From: Micropterus salmoides | Lineage: Eukaryota; Chordata; Actinopteri; Centrarchiformes; Centrarchidae | Direction: 5' to 3' | DNA: 64,000 nucleotides | Assembly: GCF_014851395.1 (NCBI RefSeq) | Contig: NW_024040374.1 | Location: 26,678,772-26,742,771, forward strand | Shown: one piece after another, positions 46,864 through 58,714 of the stretch | How positions within the stretch are numbered: the first letter of the stretch is position 1 | Layout: every line of letters begins with the position of its first letter | Notes under the pieces: model-generated | The model's database searches: none | What the model was told of the DNA's origin: nothing | What the model saw: the letters and a program-made list of their open reading frames with translations, nothing else | Made by a program: the position numbers and the translations under genes

Positions 46864-47767
46864 CGCTTAAGCTCAGCACCGGAGCGTGCTCCGTGTCCAA
46901 GCAACGCCAACGCCCAAGATTTTGACCCAGCATTGTCTGTGAAATTTTCTTTGTCTTCCAGCAACGTACTTAGCCATATTCACGTTTTGTTTGTTAAAAG
47001 TTATCTGTCAAGTGTTTCTTTTAACTGCGAGGTGTCCACACTTGACAAGGACCAGACTTCGGATTTCACTCAGAATAATTTATTTGAATAATTGAACAGG
47101 AGTTGAACAGTATAGGTGAAAAACCTTTAAACACAGAAATAAAAAGCATTTTGAATAAACAGGTATTTCCACAGTAAACACAAGTCAAGGTAAATATTTC
47201 AAAAACGGTAAGTATATTTAAATTCAATATTATTCTTCACATTTCACCAAACTAATTATGCATTTTAATTAATCTTTAACAAAAAACAATTTTGGCTTAC
47301 TATTTAAGCATTCATTTACACAAATTAGGTAGAAAACCCACACATTTTAACCATATATATCCATGCATTTGAACATAGTTTCTCCCTCTCTTCAACCATG
47401 CAGCGACAACTTTAACACACCCATATTAACACCTAAACAGAAAAGATTTAAACAACGTTCAAGTGAGCTTACCGATAGCCCGTCAAAATCAAAAGTCTCA
47501 TTCCCCGCAGTGGATGTGTGCTGCTCATTCCGTCGTGTCAGTCCATTTCCACCAGCCAAATGACTGCGTTATATGCTCCCGCTGATTGAAGTGTGTGCGA
47601 GCTTCTGATTGCTCAATCCAATTCACCTGGTCGAGGGTGCGCCAGGGCGCGCACGCACGGTCACACGCGGCTGCCGATGCAGAGCGGGGCGGCACGCAGG
47701 TGAGACGGCATGCAAGAGGAGGCGGGCACACGGGAGACAGGCGCACCTCTGCCAGATCAGCGCGACA
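46864..47767 (-). repeat. BEL 5' LTR
   Basis: 904 bp, identical in the parts compared to 39780-40683 at a fixed offset of 7,084. Open frames inside both copies translate identically. On the minus strand the sequence after the LTR (GTGCTGACAGTAGG) has no TGG-starting match to a tRNA 3' end that I recognise. Confidence 0.92.
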
Positions 47768-48577
47768 TTATCAGACCGTTTAAGCCACGCAACTTTGAAT
47801 TCAGGAACAACCAAGTTCCTTTTTAAACTTTATTTCAGTCGAATTAACTTCCGCCGCTCCCACCAAAGTTCGGACCCAGCCACGTGGGTTAATTACACTA
47901 GCTGTAACACTGAGGACATCAACCGACGAACGAAGCCAGGCTAACGGCCTATCACTGCAAGTTTTCTTCAACCACAAGCCGACTAGGACGGACCTCCAGG
48001 ACAAATCTGCTAGTAAAAAGCCCATCCTGGCATGCCAAGACCCTGAAACCGTGGACGCCAAGGATCTAAGCGCTAACTAGTTGTGGGGCTGTCCAAAACA
48101 AAGCAGCTGAGAAACCAACAAGCAGTAAGACAAACAAACTACATTCTGTGGTCGAGGTGATGTCCTTTATCTTTAATCCTGTAGCTTTTAAGCTTTAGCT
48201 TTAGTCCTAGCCAAATCAAATTTAGTTATGAGCATATAACTTACGTTCCTTAGTTCTCATAGAATCATAGAATCATAAATTCTTTCCCACAATAGACCAA
48301 CTAAATTCACACTGAACTCTATCATTCTCATTGATTATATTCTGGTTGTTTAATCATTATTGTTGTATGTCTTTGATATATTTAACCTCACTGTGTATTC
48401 ACTTTAGTTAGTTAGGAACTGTGTGTGTGTACTGTTTAAATCCAGGTCACCGGATGGAGGATTCAAAACTTTGATATGAGACTGACTGATTGATTAAACT
48501 GATTCAAAATGATTATTGTGATAATTATTAAACCATACTTAAGGAGTCCTGAGACCATGAGCAGACGGAATTTCAGG
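47768..48577. other. Unclassified sequence, possible LTR remnant
   Basis: Right flank of the BEL copy. It contains no ORF of interest. It ends at 48575 with TTTCA immediately before a retroviral-type primer-site-like motif, so it could be the 3' part of an older LTR into which the BEL element inserted. No partner LTR was found. Confidence 0.3.
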
Positions 48578-48592
48578 TGGCGCCCCAACGAG
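48578..48592 (+). promoter_or_regulatory. Primer-binding-site-like motif
   Basis: TGGCGCCCCAACGAG, two bases after a CA. It is close to the tRNA-Lys primer site TGGCGCCCAACG with one extra C. The following 100 bp do not resemble gag, so this may be coincidence or a truncated element. Confidence 0.35.
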
Positions 48593-48801
48593 TTTTTTAC
48601 GACATAATATTTCCGAATATTATTATTCATAACTTTATTACCAGTAAGTAGGTTTGCTACACATTCACAAATGATTTGAGCAACAGGCCAATCCCTTGCC
48701 AAATGAGTTCACACAATATAGTCTATCACTGCCAGATACATCTCTCTGTATTTTGCAGTGTAGTAGCGCTTATAAATCTGGAGTCTGTCAACATTCCCGC
48801 G

Positions 48802-49093
48802 CTGGTGGCGGATGTGGCTCAGGAGGTAGAGCGGATTGGCCGTTAATCGGAAGGTCGGTGGTTCAATCCCTGGCTCCCCCTAGTTGTCGAAGTGTGTCGA
48901 AGTGTACTGAACCCCGAATTGAACCCCTGGCGGCTATTCCGCCAGTGTATGAATGAGTGTGAATGTTAGTTTCCGTTTGAGCACTTAGGCTCAGTGTATG
49001 AATGTGTGTGACTGGTGAATGCAGATGTAGTGTAAAAGCGCTTTGAGTGGTCAAAAAGACTAGAAAGGCGCTATACAAGTACGGAGCATTTAC
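48802..49093 (+). repeat. tRNA-derived SINE
   Basis: A box TGGCTCAGGAGG (48815-48826) and B box GGTTCAATCCC (48860-48870) lie at SINE spacing. The body has a local duplication 'gtgtcgaagtgt'. The tail has 'aaagcgctttgagtggtc' and 'aaaggcgctatacaagtac', the familiar LINE-like tail of several fish SINEs. The full length is about 290 bp. The family name is not assigned. Confidence 0.85.
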
Positions 49094-52000
49094 ATTTGGT
49101 GCACTGGTAATAATGCATTTTAGGTTGATTGGTTTGCCAACCCAGAGCCAAAGAGAGCTCCACGATGCGCCACAATATTATTGAGACTTGAGAATTGTTG
49201 TTTTTGTTTATTATGATTGTGTTAATATGCTTTGGCATTGTCGTATCGTATGAATATATGCAGTCAAAAAAGAATTGGAACTTCCCAGAGATCATGCGAC
49301 TCTCTCTCTACATGGCTCTTAAGCAACCGTTGCGACGGAGTAGGCCTTAGCAACTAGGAGTATGGTGGAGCCAATGGCGGAAAAACCTAAGAAGCGTCCA
49401 AGAAAGGTTTACAGCCAGTAATGTGATCAACATGGATAACCATTGGCTTTTCCTCATTGGAGAGGAGGGACTAAGGGCAAACACAGATGCCAAGTCACTG
49501 TGCAGTCAGGACATGCCTACTACGTGATACGCCCTCGAAAGTCTTCCAGTGTGGTTATGTTTAGGCACTAAAACTTAGTGAGAGAGGGACCGACTGACCA
49601 AACTGGTTAATCTGAATGAATAATACATTGGTGCTCATGATTAATGGAAAAAATTAACTGAACGATTGAATAATGGAGAATCTAACTGAGCTAACAATGT
49701 GTAGCATGTCCATAATGACTTAAGTTTAAACAGTTATATTTGTATGTGTAATCTAAGCATCTTAGAACTAGCTCAAGAAGGTGACCCAGTGGACTTTCAG
49801 AAGTTTTATACATCGAAAGAACTTCTATAAAAAACAGACCGGGCTTCTAATTGAGACCTGCGCTTATTTTACAAAACGTGTAGCCACACCAGGCCAGTAA
49901 ATGGGACTAAGCTAGTAACTGAAGTTTTACGGTATTTAGGTTTGCATGTTCTCTTTGTCAGCTGTCAAGTGTCTCTGCATGTTCCTGGATTTATTCTGTC
50001 TTGTTTTGGATTTTCTCTTGGACTGAACTCTTTGGATCTGTCTCTGGACCGCCTGCCTTAGTTTTCTGTAAGTCACCTTCACTTGGACACATCAGACACC
50101 ACTAACTATACCTGCTTGGCCTAAGTGTCTGCATTTGGGCCCAAATCCCTGTTTCTTGTGTCTGAGCTTGACAAACCATAACAGGTACAAAAACTACTTG
50201 TTTAGGTTTAGGAAAAGATCATGGTTTGAATTAAAGTAAGTGCGTTAATCCAGGAAATTACCGTATCCTGTAGTTAAATGTGTGTCATGTAGTCTGCAGG
50301 ACTGCAAATGGCATAACACACCAGAATCCTGTGGGTGATAAATGTAAGGCTTAAGAAAGCAACATTTGACAGCAGATATTTCAGTGTGAATCATTCCACT
50401 CTCACTAGTTGACTCTCACTGACATTGTCAGTGCTGTGTCTCTCTGACCACCGCCATGAGCTGTCAGTGGGGCTGAGTCATATAATTACACATATGTTAA
50501 ACTTAGTCAACAATCGCCTCCACCAGGAAAGTCCTGGAAGACTGAGGAGGTGAGGAGATGTCTGCCACGCTGTCTTTCAACCAGATTTCATAGCCTGCAC
50601 CACCCCATCAACAGACACCAACACACTCCTCACAGTGCATACACACATACATTTCCTTTTCCTTACTATTGTCTATTAACTCCTCCTCCCAGTTCAGCCA
50701 GCTTCACTCATGGTGGAACACCCCTGGCTTTCCCCAACTGCTGCTCTCAAGGATTTCATGCTCAGCGTAAAAGTGTCATTCGAAGCTTCAACTTTTAAAC
50801 CGTGGCTAAGTGACAGCTGTGACATACTGCTGCCATGAGCGTTCACATTTACATAGCAAAGAGCTCCCCAGTCATTTTACATTACCTGTCTTTGGAGTCT
50901 TCATGTCTCGGCCAATTAAACCCACAGCGAGAATTTTTCCACCTGCCAGTCTCCGTTCCAGCGTTCACTTCACGTGCTAACAGATGGCACACTAGAGAAC
51001 ACTTCTGGAGAGTCCCTGCTGAGGCAGCTTTTCTAAAGCACCACACAACACCTGGTGAGCTAGCTGCATAGATCCACTGGATAAACCTCTAAACATAAAA
51101 TAAGAAAAATTGCTTTAAAGATCTGAATGTAATATCTGACAAAATCAATCCAAAACCTTTTATGATAACTGTTCTCATTTGTACAATTCTGTAAATCACC
51201 GTATAATCAGCACCCGTTTCATGCCATATAACCATCAGATGGGAGAGGGCTGCAAACACCTCAAACATACTCCTACAAATGAGTTAACAGCACACTGTGT
51301 GGAAGCTGTCAGGTAATAATGGCAGCTGCTGCAACAGGATGTATTTTCATGTATTACCACGGGAAGGGTGGTGCTTTAGGGGTTGCAGCCATTTTAAATA
51401 GTCCAAAACCAAACTAAAATAGGCTGTATGGAAAACAGTCCAGTAGTGAGAGCGAGGCTGCATATTATCTGTACATCCACAGGTTCATTTGTTCAGCATT
51501 TGCACTGGTTTTTACTCTGCCTGGAGGCTTTTTGCCTGTAAATACAGTGTTTCTTATTTGCTGAAACAAAATCTCGGTGTCCTCTCATGCGCACAGAGCA
51601 GCAAATAACCCACTGTTGACCTGTGGTGGAGAGGAGATAAAAACAAATGGTCTGCAGAGAGAAAGTACTGACAGCTGCTCAATCTGAGGACAGACAGGAT
51701 GGGCATCTATCTTAAACATGACATCATTAGTAACATGTTGGGGGGGGGCAGTTTAATCTACTGAAAAACTAAAAACGTTCCTGTGCGCATGATTTTGATC
51801 CGAGGAGCAGCCACCAATACAAGAACTGAATTGGAGAAAATCAATGAAATGCTAATCTTTTTTCCCACACAGTGTATTCATATGCAGACATTAAATCTAA
51901 TTAATAGAGATCAATTATGACCACAGGGATCTGAAAAGGTTTCATCAGGTCATTATACACTCATAAGTACACTCATAATTTCTCTGCTAATAATAAGGTC

Positions 52001-52302
52001 TTACATTATCAGAGTTTCACAGCAGTCATTATGTAAAAAACTCAATATTTTGTGATCCATTGGACAGATAAACTGGTTCATTACACTGTTTCCAAAAGAG
52101 AATATCACTGGCACTGAAAAAGGTTTAATCTAATAATCTATAGTATTTAATCTATAATATATATTTATTGTAAGGTGCACTGCTGCATAATGCTGTTTTC
52201 AATGAATTAGGCTGCAGCTAATTTGCATTCATAAATTATGTTCAGCAGGAAGTAGCGTGTGACGGTCATACAGTACAATGAAAAGTAAGAATGAGGGGGC
52301 TG
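49094..52302. other. Intron, no recognisable feature
   Basis: No coding exon, transposon end or RNA gene recognised. Open frames at 50550-51071 show no family motif. Confidence 0.5.
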
Positions 52303-52770
52303 GTGTAGGGAAGGGGTTTTCAAAGTCTGAGACTGCGGGCCTCCCCTCAGACAAAGCTTGGGAAACCCCCCCGCCACCACCACATCTTTACTTTACTTGG
52401 TAACTTTCGCTCAATTTCTGGATGCCTATGGGATCATGATTGTATTATTTGATCCCATAGACACTCAACATTTGAGCCAAAATAGCCTAATACTGCTGGT
52501 GACATAACTTCTGACTACACCAAATAGCTTTAAAAAGGTCTGTTCTAAGGCATTTATTAGTTTCTGACTATGATGGGGGGAAAACAGTTCCCAAAAACTA
52601 TTGTATCTCTGAACTCTCACACATGTAGACTATTCTATGTGATCTCCTTTTGATTACTAATGCAATAACTAATGTAATATTGTTTCACTTCCATTCACTG
52701 AGCCTCCCCTGAAACTGTGTGGAGCCCCCCAGAGGCCCGCCTCACACTTTGAAAACCCCCTGGTGTAGGG
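52303..52770. mobile_element. hAT-type MITE with 8-bp duplication
   Basis: The element 52311-52762 (452 bp) is flanked by GTGTAGGG at 52303-52310 and 52763-52770. Its ends are AAGGGGTTTTCAAAG and, from the other side, CAGGGGGTTTTCAAAG, followed by similar subterminal GCGGGCCTC motifs. CAGGGGTTTTCAAA ends plus an 8-bp duplication are typical of hAT (Charlie-like) elements. No coding sequence. Confidence 0.9.
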
Positions 52771-53929
52771 GATGGGCGGGTGCACATGGATGTTAATGAA
52801 ATACACTTAGAGCATTTTCCATCTTCCTGCACAGATTACATTTGAAGTGAGTCTCTTCCTATGGTCTTCACCTTGTGTCTCTTTTTAGATTAGTACCCAC
52901 TTTAAAAAATAAATGGCTCGTTTAGACATCCGTGTGACCTCATGTCCATCTACACAGTTATAAAACGAAGACCGGCAGGAACATCTAGATCCACTTCCTC
53001 TACGTCAAATCTACAGAGAAAAGATCAGCAGGATATCCACATTTGAATATAACATGCGGCCATGTGAGTCATGATGAATTACAGCCTGTGCAAAAGCACC
53101 TGCTATTTTCATTCAGTGTGCTACGCATTAAAGAGTCACGTGAAGTGGAATATAAATCAGAGTGATTCTTGTTTCATAGATTTTTAAAGGCGGACGACGA
53201 AAAATACCAAATGAAGAGCAAACTCTCGTCTCTCTCCAGGTAGGAAAATAATGTTCGGGATGTTCAAGAGGCTTTTCAAGGTGAAATGTGAAGTACGGTC
53301 ATGTGATTGTGTCTGTGCTTAATGTTGTACATTTTAAGTTTTTTCACCATTGATCTAAATAATTACCATTAACACACAGTTACTGTTGTATTTTTTTTAA
53401 TCTTTTTATGTTAGATAGTATTTATTAAAAAGCATTAATTTACAGTGTTATTCATTACTCTTTAGTTATCGCACAGGTATTTAGTTTGTACCTCCTGCTT
53501 GCATCACTGAAAGACGCTGTGTGGAATTTGAAAATGAAAGACTACTATATTTTTAATCACATAATTCTACACCAAGTGGCTATAATTACTAACTGAGTAA
53601 CATTGGGCTGAAAATAGACCAGATTGGATGTCAGTTGACCCTTCGCTAAACCCCGCTAAACAGTGAATCATAGCTTCAATCAAACTGTAACTATGCAGGT
53701 CTGTCAAGCTTTTGATTTCCACACGTTGAAGAGGTGTGCATGGGGCTCTATAGTAAAGTAAGCATCCAAACTATGTTAAGTTAGAACAAGACAACATTTT
53801 TCTTATATTACTGTACTAACTGGATACCCTGCAATCCAAGAACAATGCTGCTTCTATTTTCCATGTTATCTCCATGATCTTTGTTGTTTTAACAAACTTA
53901 GTGTTCAGCCATGCAAACAGATCAGTGCG
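52771..53929. other. Intron, no recognisable feature
   Basis: AT-rich sequence with nothing I can name. Confidence 0.5.
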
Positions 53930-54180
53930 GCTGAATTTGAGCAAAGCAGTGCTTTGGTCATCATGCTAACATGCTACTCTGAATGACAATGCTAACATGT
54001 CATAATTTCTACCACATTCAAGATAAACAACGTTTTGGACAAATTTAAAATTTTGGCAAGGATGGTGCTTGATGAAAAGTCAGGGGGTCACAGAACGTTT
54101 AACAACCACTTTTTGGTAATGTAAAATCGTCCAATTGTTGCTGAGGTATTTCAGTCTCCCATAGAGCAACAAGTGACCGT
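53930..54180 (+). repeat. Copy of the dispersed repeat seen at 6495-7010
   Basis: Shares the 'catgctaacatgct' opening, the 'ggatggtgcttgatgaaaag' unit with 'tcagggggtcac', and a 'ccaattgttgctgaggtatt' closing phrase. It is degenerate. Confidence 0.55.
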
Positions 54181-55854
54181 TGTCATTTCAGCCAAAAAGA
54201 TTAACTGTCGCCATTTAGATGGGAAGCTGCTCTTGTTTTCATCTCGATGTGAAATCAAGGACCAGTAAGTGAAGGGGTGGGGCTTAGCAAAGGGTCAACT
54301 GTCAATATCAAAGAGCCAGTATTCAGCACCAAGTAACAACAACTCACCAATACTCTCATGTTGTTGTGCCACACCATAAAATACCAAGGGGACAGAAAAC
54401 GTGCATCACATGTTCAGGGAAGTGAAATATTGTAGCGCTGCTTGTGTCAGGCTTTGCGTTGCAGCAGAAATAGACCCTAAGGCGTGGGTTGTAAATGACC
54501 AAAAACAATAGATAGTTCACTTGTTAATTATGTCCCTTTTTGAAAATGTGCACCTTTTGTACATTACTTCCTTCATTATATAGTATTAATTGTGTTGCAG
54601 GCTGTAATTCTGCACCGGCCTACAGTGCCACTTGTGGACAGCTCATTAACTTTAGGAAAATAGATAACATGAACTAGAAATTAATTAGTACTTGCGTGTG
54701 GGTTATTTATCAGTGCAGCCATCAGTGAAACATGGACATCAACTAAATTTACTGTGTGCTGTTCAATATGTTGTCTCCTCGGATACCAATATAATAGAAG
54801 TATATTCTCTGAAGACAGGCAGTTTTAAATAACAACAGGAAGACAGGAAAATAACAGAAAATGAACTCTCTCAGGGGAGGGTCTAATCTGCTCTGAAATG
54901 CTGAACGAGTACTTGGAGACATTTATAAAAACATCCAGTGAGGGGGTGAGGGAAGACATAACCCCTTGTGAGCTTTATTTGTCATCAGGGTGGGTAGAGG
55001 ATGATGAACAGGTCCATGGAGACATTAGCTAATCTCTGTCCAGGTTTGCACTGGAGAATGGTCCTGTCTGTTGAAGGGATGCACATTAACTGCTATTGAA
55101 GAGCAGGGACAAACTGCAGCCTTGTCTCTCTGTTTGACATACCGATATTTATAGAAAAACAAGTCCATGTGACCAGGGCAGTATATTTGACTTTTTATGT
55201 TAATATAGAAATCACCATTCCTTGTCAGGACACATCAGCCTGTCATCCATATTCAAAGAAGTTGAGTTTGAGCAAAAAAGAAGAAAAGGAAGAAAGGAGA
55301 AATAAACCACAATAGACATAGAAAAGAATAAAGTGCAGAAAGTATTTAAATTTGTAACGGACTTGTCATGGAGTTTGAAGACTTCACCTTTTCGTACCTT
55401 TGTGTGAACTGTTAAACAAATGGAAAACAGCATTCCAAATGCAGATTCATTGTGTCTGTCCTTCCCAAGGTTAACTCTCCCTGTTTACAAAAGACTTAAA
55501 TTTTTAATGAGTTGAGAAGACTTCCACTTATGTAAAGCATCAAACTGATCAATTGTTTTGACCTCTGTTGGCCTGCATGTGATCCTGAGTGGGTTTGGAT
55601 CTTCCCACCACATCCTCTGCTGAATGGCTCCTCAGTCAGGAAGATAATCCACCTTTGATTTTTCAATAATTCTTCATTACCAAACACAAAAAAAAGGTAC
55701 ATGTCAGGGAGTAGGTGTTGCCTACACAGCATATTATCTGGTTAGTAGCACAACGAAGAGAAGATAATGCTCTTCTTTGAATTCTAAACAGTATGACGGC
55801 ATATTAGGGCTACTGCAAAGTACAAAAAATAAAAACGGAGGTGCAGGTGGTGGG
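54181..55854. other. Intron, no recognisable feature
   Basis: No recognisable coding or mobile sequence. Small open frames at 55212-55732 lack motifs and splice context. Confidence 0.45.
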
Positions 55855-56290
55855 TAATTTTCCGAGAAAAAAACTCAACATTTCAGAGATTAAAGACTTA
55901 CATTTACGAGAATAAAAACTCTGATATTACATATTAAGAGACAGAAGGACTTCACTAACAGATAAATCTGCCTAAAGTATGGAAGCCCATTCCACCAGGA
56001 AAGGGAAAAAAATTAACAACTAACATTTGTTAGTCAAATCTCTGAAACAAAGTCAATATTATGAGTTACTGTCACAATTATGAGATCCAAATTTTATAAT
56101 TCTTCTTATCTTGTAATTATGACTTTATAACTCAAAATGTCAATTATCCCATCACAAAGTTTACCTTATCATCTCATAAATTAACTTCATAAGTAAAGAT
56201 TATGACTTTCTATAATAATTTTGACTCATAATACGATAAAAGTAAGTCAAACTTTTGCCTTTGCATCTCAACAAGTTTGACTTACTGTGA
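55855..56290. repeat. Degenerate TCATAATTATGACTT-type repeat tract
   Basis: Repeated variants of 'attatgactttataactc', 'tcataaattaacttcataag' and 'actcataatacgataaaag' on both strands make a diverged tandem tract. Individual units are 15-30 bp with many differences. Confidence 0.5.
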
Positions 56291-58714
56291 GTGTATTTAC
56301 TTTTACATTGCATACCATAACATTTCTTCCGTGCTGTGAAAGAATAAAATTTATCATCGATCTATTACATGTTACTTTATTTTCCTTGAATACACTAAGC
56401 CTAATGAGCAAAGTAGGTTTATCATTGTCTACTTTCTCGAACTAGGACTTGTTTATTTGTCTCTCCCATCTCTGGACTAACTGCTCTCCACTGCTGCACT
56501 TTTGTATTCATTAATCACATAAGCTAGCAGAAATTCCCGATGACATAACGACAAGTTGCAGCCTATTCTTGGTTGCCGTCGACGTCGAGCTGCAGCATAA
56601 TGACTTATGGCATAAAGACTTCAACTTCTCCTCTCAGTGTTCATGCTCATTACTAGAGGAAATGCCAAGGGCTCTGAAATATTCAAAAAGCAGAACAGAT
56701 CACCTCCCTCTGGCTAACTGTACCTCGGCCGATCATCTGTCACCCAGTAAGTAGCTAGACGCCAAAGCTAGTTTAAGGAGGGCTCTTTAATTAATCTGTT
56801 GGGAAAATAACTGCACCTAAAACTGGATTTAAATATTAGTGTATTTAATACTTTTCATCCATCTCTTCTTGCAAGTACAAATGGAGTAACTCTTGTCATA
56901 TTCAAAACACAGGTACAATACCCTGTTGTTGTTTACATAAATGTATTGTTAATGAAATAAAAAATCCAAATCCAATTATTGACATACTACACTCTTGTTG
57001 CCCTAGATAGCATCATGGCATCTTCATCAAATAGCAGATAACTACTGAGTCTTTGAGGCCCTACCTTATTATTTCACAAACGGGAGATAATGAGTATTTA
57101 AGAGGCAAAGCACCAAAGGAACATGGGTAAGAATAGATTTTGTAAACTACTTTCTTTTTTACAATAAAAGTATGTGGAAGCCTATTAAAAAAGATTTTTG
57201 TATTTGCCCGTTGAGAGACATCACTGAAAGAAACGTATCAGCAAATATTTCTCCTCTGGGTTCCTCCGGTCAAGCCAACGCCATCAAACATTATGTGGTC
57301 AATTTTAGCTAATTCCTTTGGCTGACATTTGACTTTGGTAAAAATCTCATCTGCAAAGTTGATCGAGTGTTTATCAGAATCTTTTGCATGCCCTTAATAA
57401 GGATTTATCCTATCCCAAATAAACTTATACTGAAACAGGAAGTGAAGTACGCCTATACTGCTTTTCCCCATCATGATCAAAATGTACTCAGTAGACAATC
57501 AGTGTCTCCATTATCCTGCTAGCTTAGCAGTGGTATAGATAGACGGTGGAGTGTTTGAAGAAAATGACACTCTAGTGTACAGTAACAGATATATAACATA
57601 GAACATGCTCCAACATTGTTTGACATGTTTTTATTAGATCCCATTATATTGTAGTTCTGTAGACTGTGCAGAACTACAAAGTTGGGAATGTAACCAGTCA
57701 ATAAAAACCTTGTGCATGAATTATTCTACAATCCTCACACACCTCGCTTGATAGTGACTGACTGATTCAACATTTGAAGAACAAAACTCCTTTTCCCCAA
57801 CAATGTGACATGCAGCTCTGATTATTTAGTGTGAACAAAACATTCAGTGTGTAAGGCACATCAATCTATCACTGTCATCTGCTGAGCAGAGTCTGACAGA
57901 TTCTGACAGCATCTTTTGTAACCAACTTAGTTACTAGGTGATGAAAAGCCCGTCATTTTTCTCTATGAAAGGTAGAGTTTGAAACAGACACATCATTTTT
58001 ATTTCCTTTTTCAGACCGATGTTCTTCTGTTATTGCCATGCTGCTTTGAAAGCCTATTATAATACTGAGATCGTGTCAGCTTTTAACTGCTTTCGTCATA
58101 ACACTATGCACAATGGAGAGAGAAAAAAACACTGTTAAAAAAAAAAAGCTAATTGTAAGGGGATTTTCTTAAAGTCCATCAGTAAGCTACACATGTACTC
58201 ACTGAACTGGAGCTACACTTTTCATGTTAAAAGTTCTAATCCCTATGGCATTAAATCAAACCCCAATTTCGACACTATTCATGGTCAGCATGTTTTCAAT
58301 ATGCAATATTCATTTAATGTATATACATTCTGTTATTATCTCTCTCTATATATGTAGTTTTTATTGCAATCGGCAGGGTCCGCCATTCCCGTGCTGGATT
58401 TAAAGTGCCTACCTCCGCATAAGAGATTTATAGGAAACAATGGAGCATGTGTTACTGTTTGTAATTTTAGAGTGATTTGGTATTGCTCTATGTAGCACTG
58501 AAATGCCAGGCAGGAAAACTATCGTGAGAATGGCATAATGGCCACATCATACAGATGCCGAGCTGGCCTTGTTGCTGTTGGACAAGTAAGTAATAACTTA
58601 TTAGCACACTCGAACGTTGGTAACGTTACTTTAAGCGCTGTGAATGAGACTTTCTAGCTTCGTTGGCTAGTCAGCATGGTTAGCTTTGACCACGATAGTT
58701 CATCAAAAATGCAT
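56291..58714. other. Intron, no recognisable feature
   Basis: AT-rich sequence with short homopolymers. No exon or transposon end recognised. Confidence 0.5.

Larger units (their letters stand above)
39780..47767 (-). mobile_element. BEL/Pao LTR retrotransposon (about 8.0 kb)
   Basis: On the minus strand there is a 5' LTR (47767-46864), gag-protease, RT-RNase H, integrase and 3' LTR (40683-39780). The protease and the RT with YVDD are of Pao type, and the integrase ends in a DUF5641-like region. The LTR copies keep a constant 7,084-bp offset with no difference seen, implying a very recent insertion or gene conversion. The polypurine tract abuts the TGTCGCGC LTR start. However, the other LTR boundary does not end in CA, no target duplication is seen (TTATC on the right against GCTCT on the left), and no convincing primer site follows the 5' LTR, so one end has probably been rearranged. 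It is oriented like gabrg3. Confidence 0.93.

Noticed and set aside
48802..48875. tRNA gene
   Set aside because: Same reasoning: a tRNA-like head of a SINE with a fish SINE tail.
55855..56290. CRISPR-like or ordered tandem array
   Set aside because: Units are diverged, irregularly spaced and AT-rich, in a vertebrate intron; only a degenerate simple-repeat tract.
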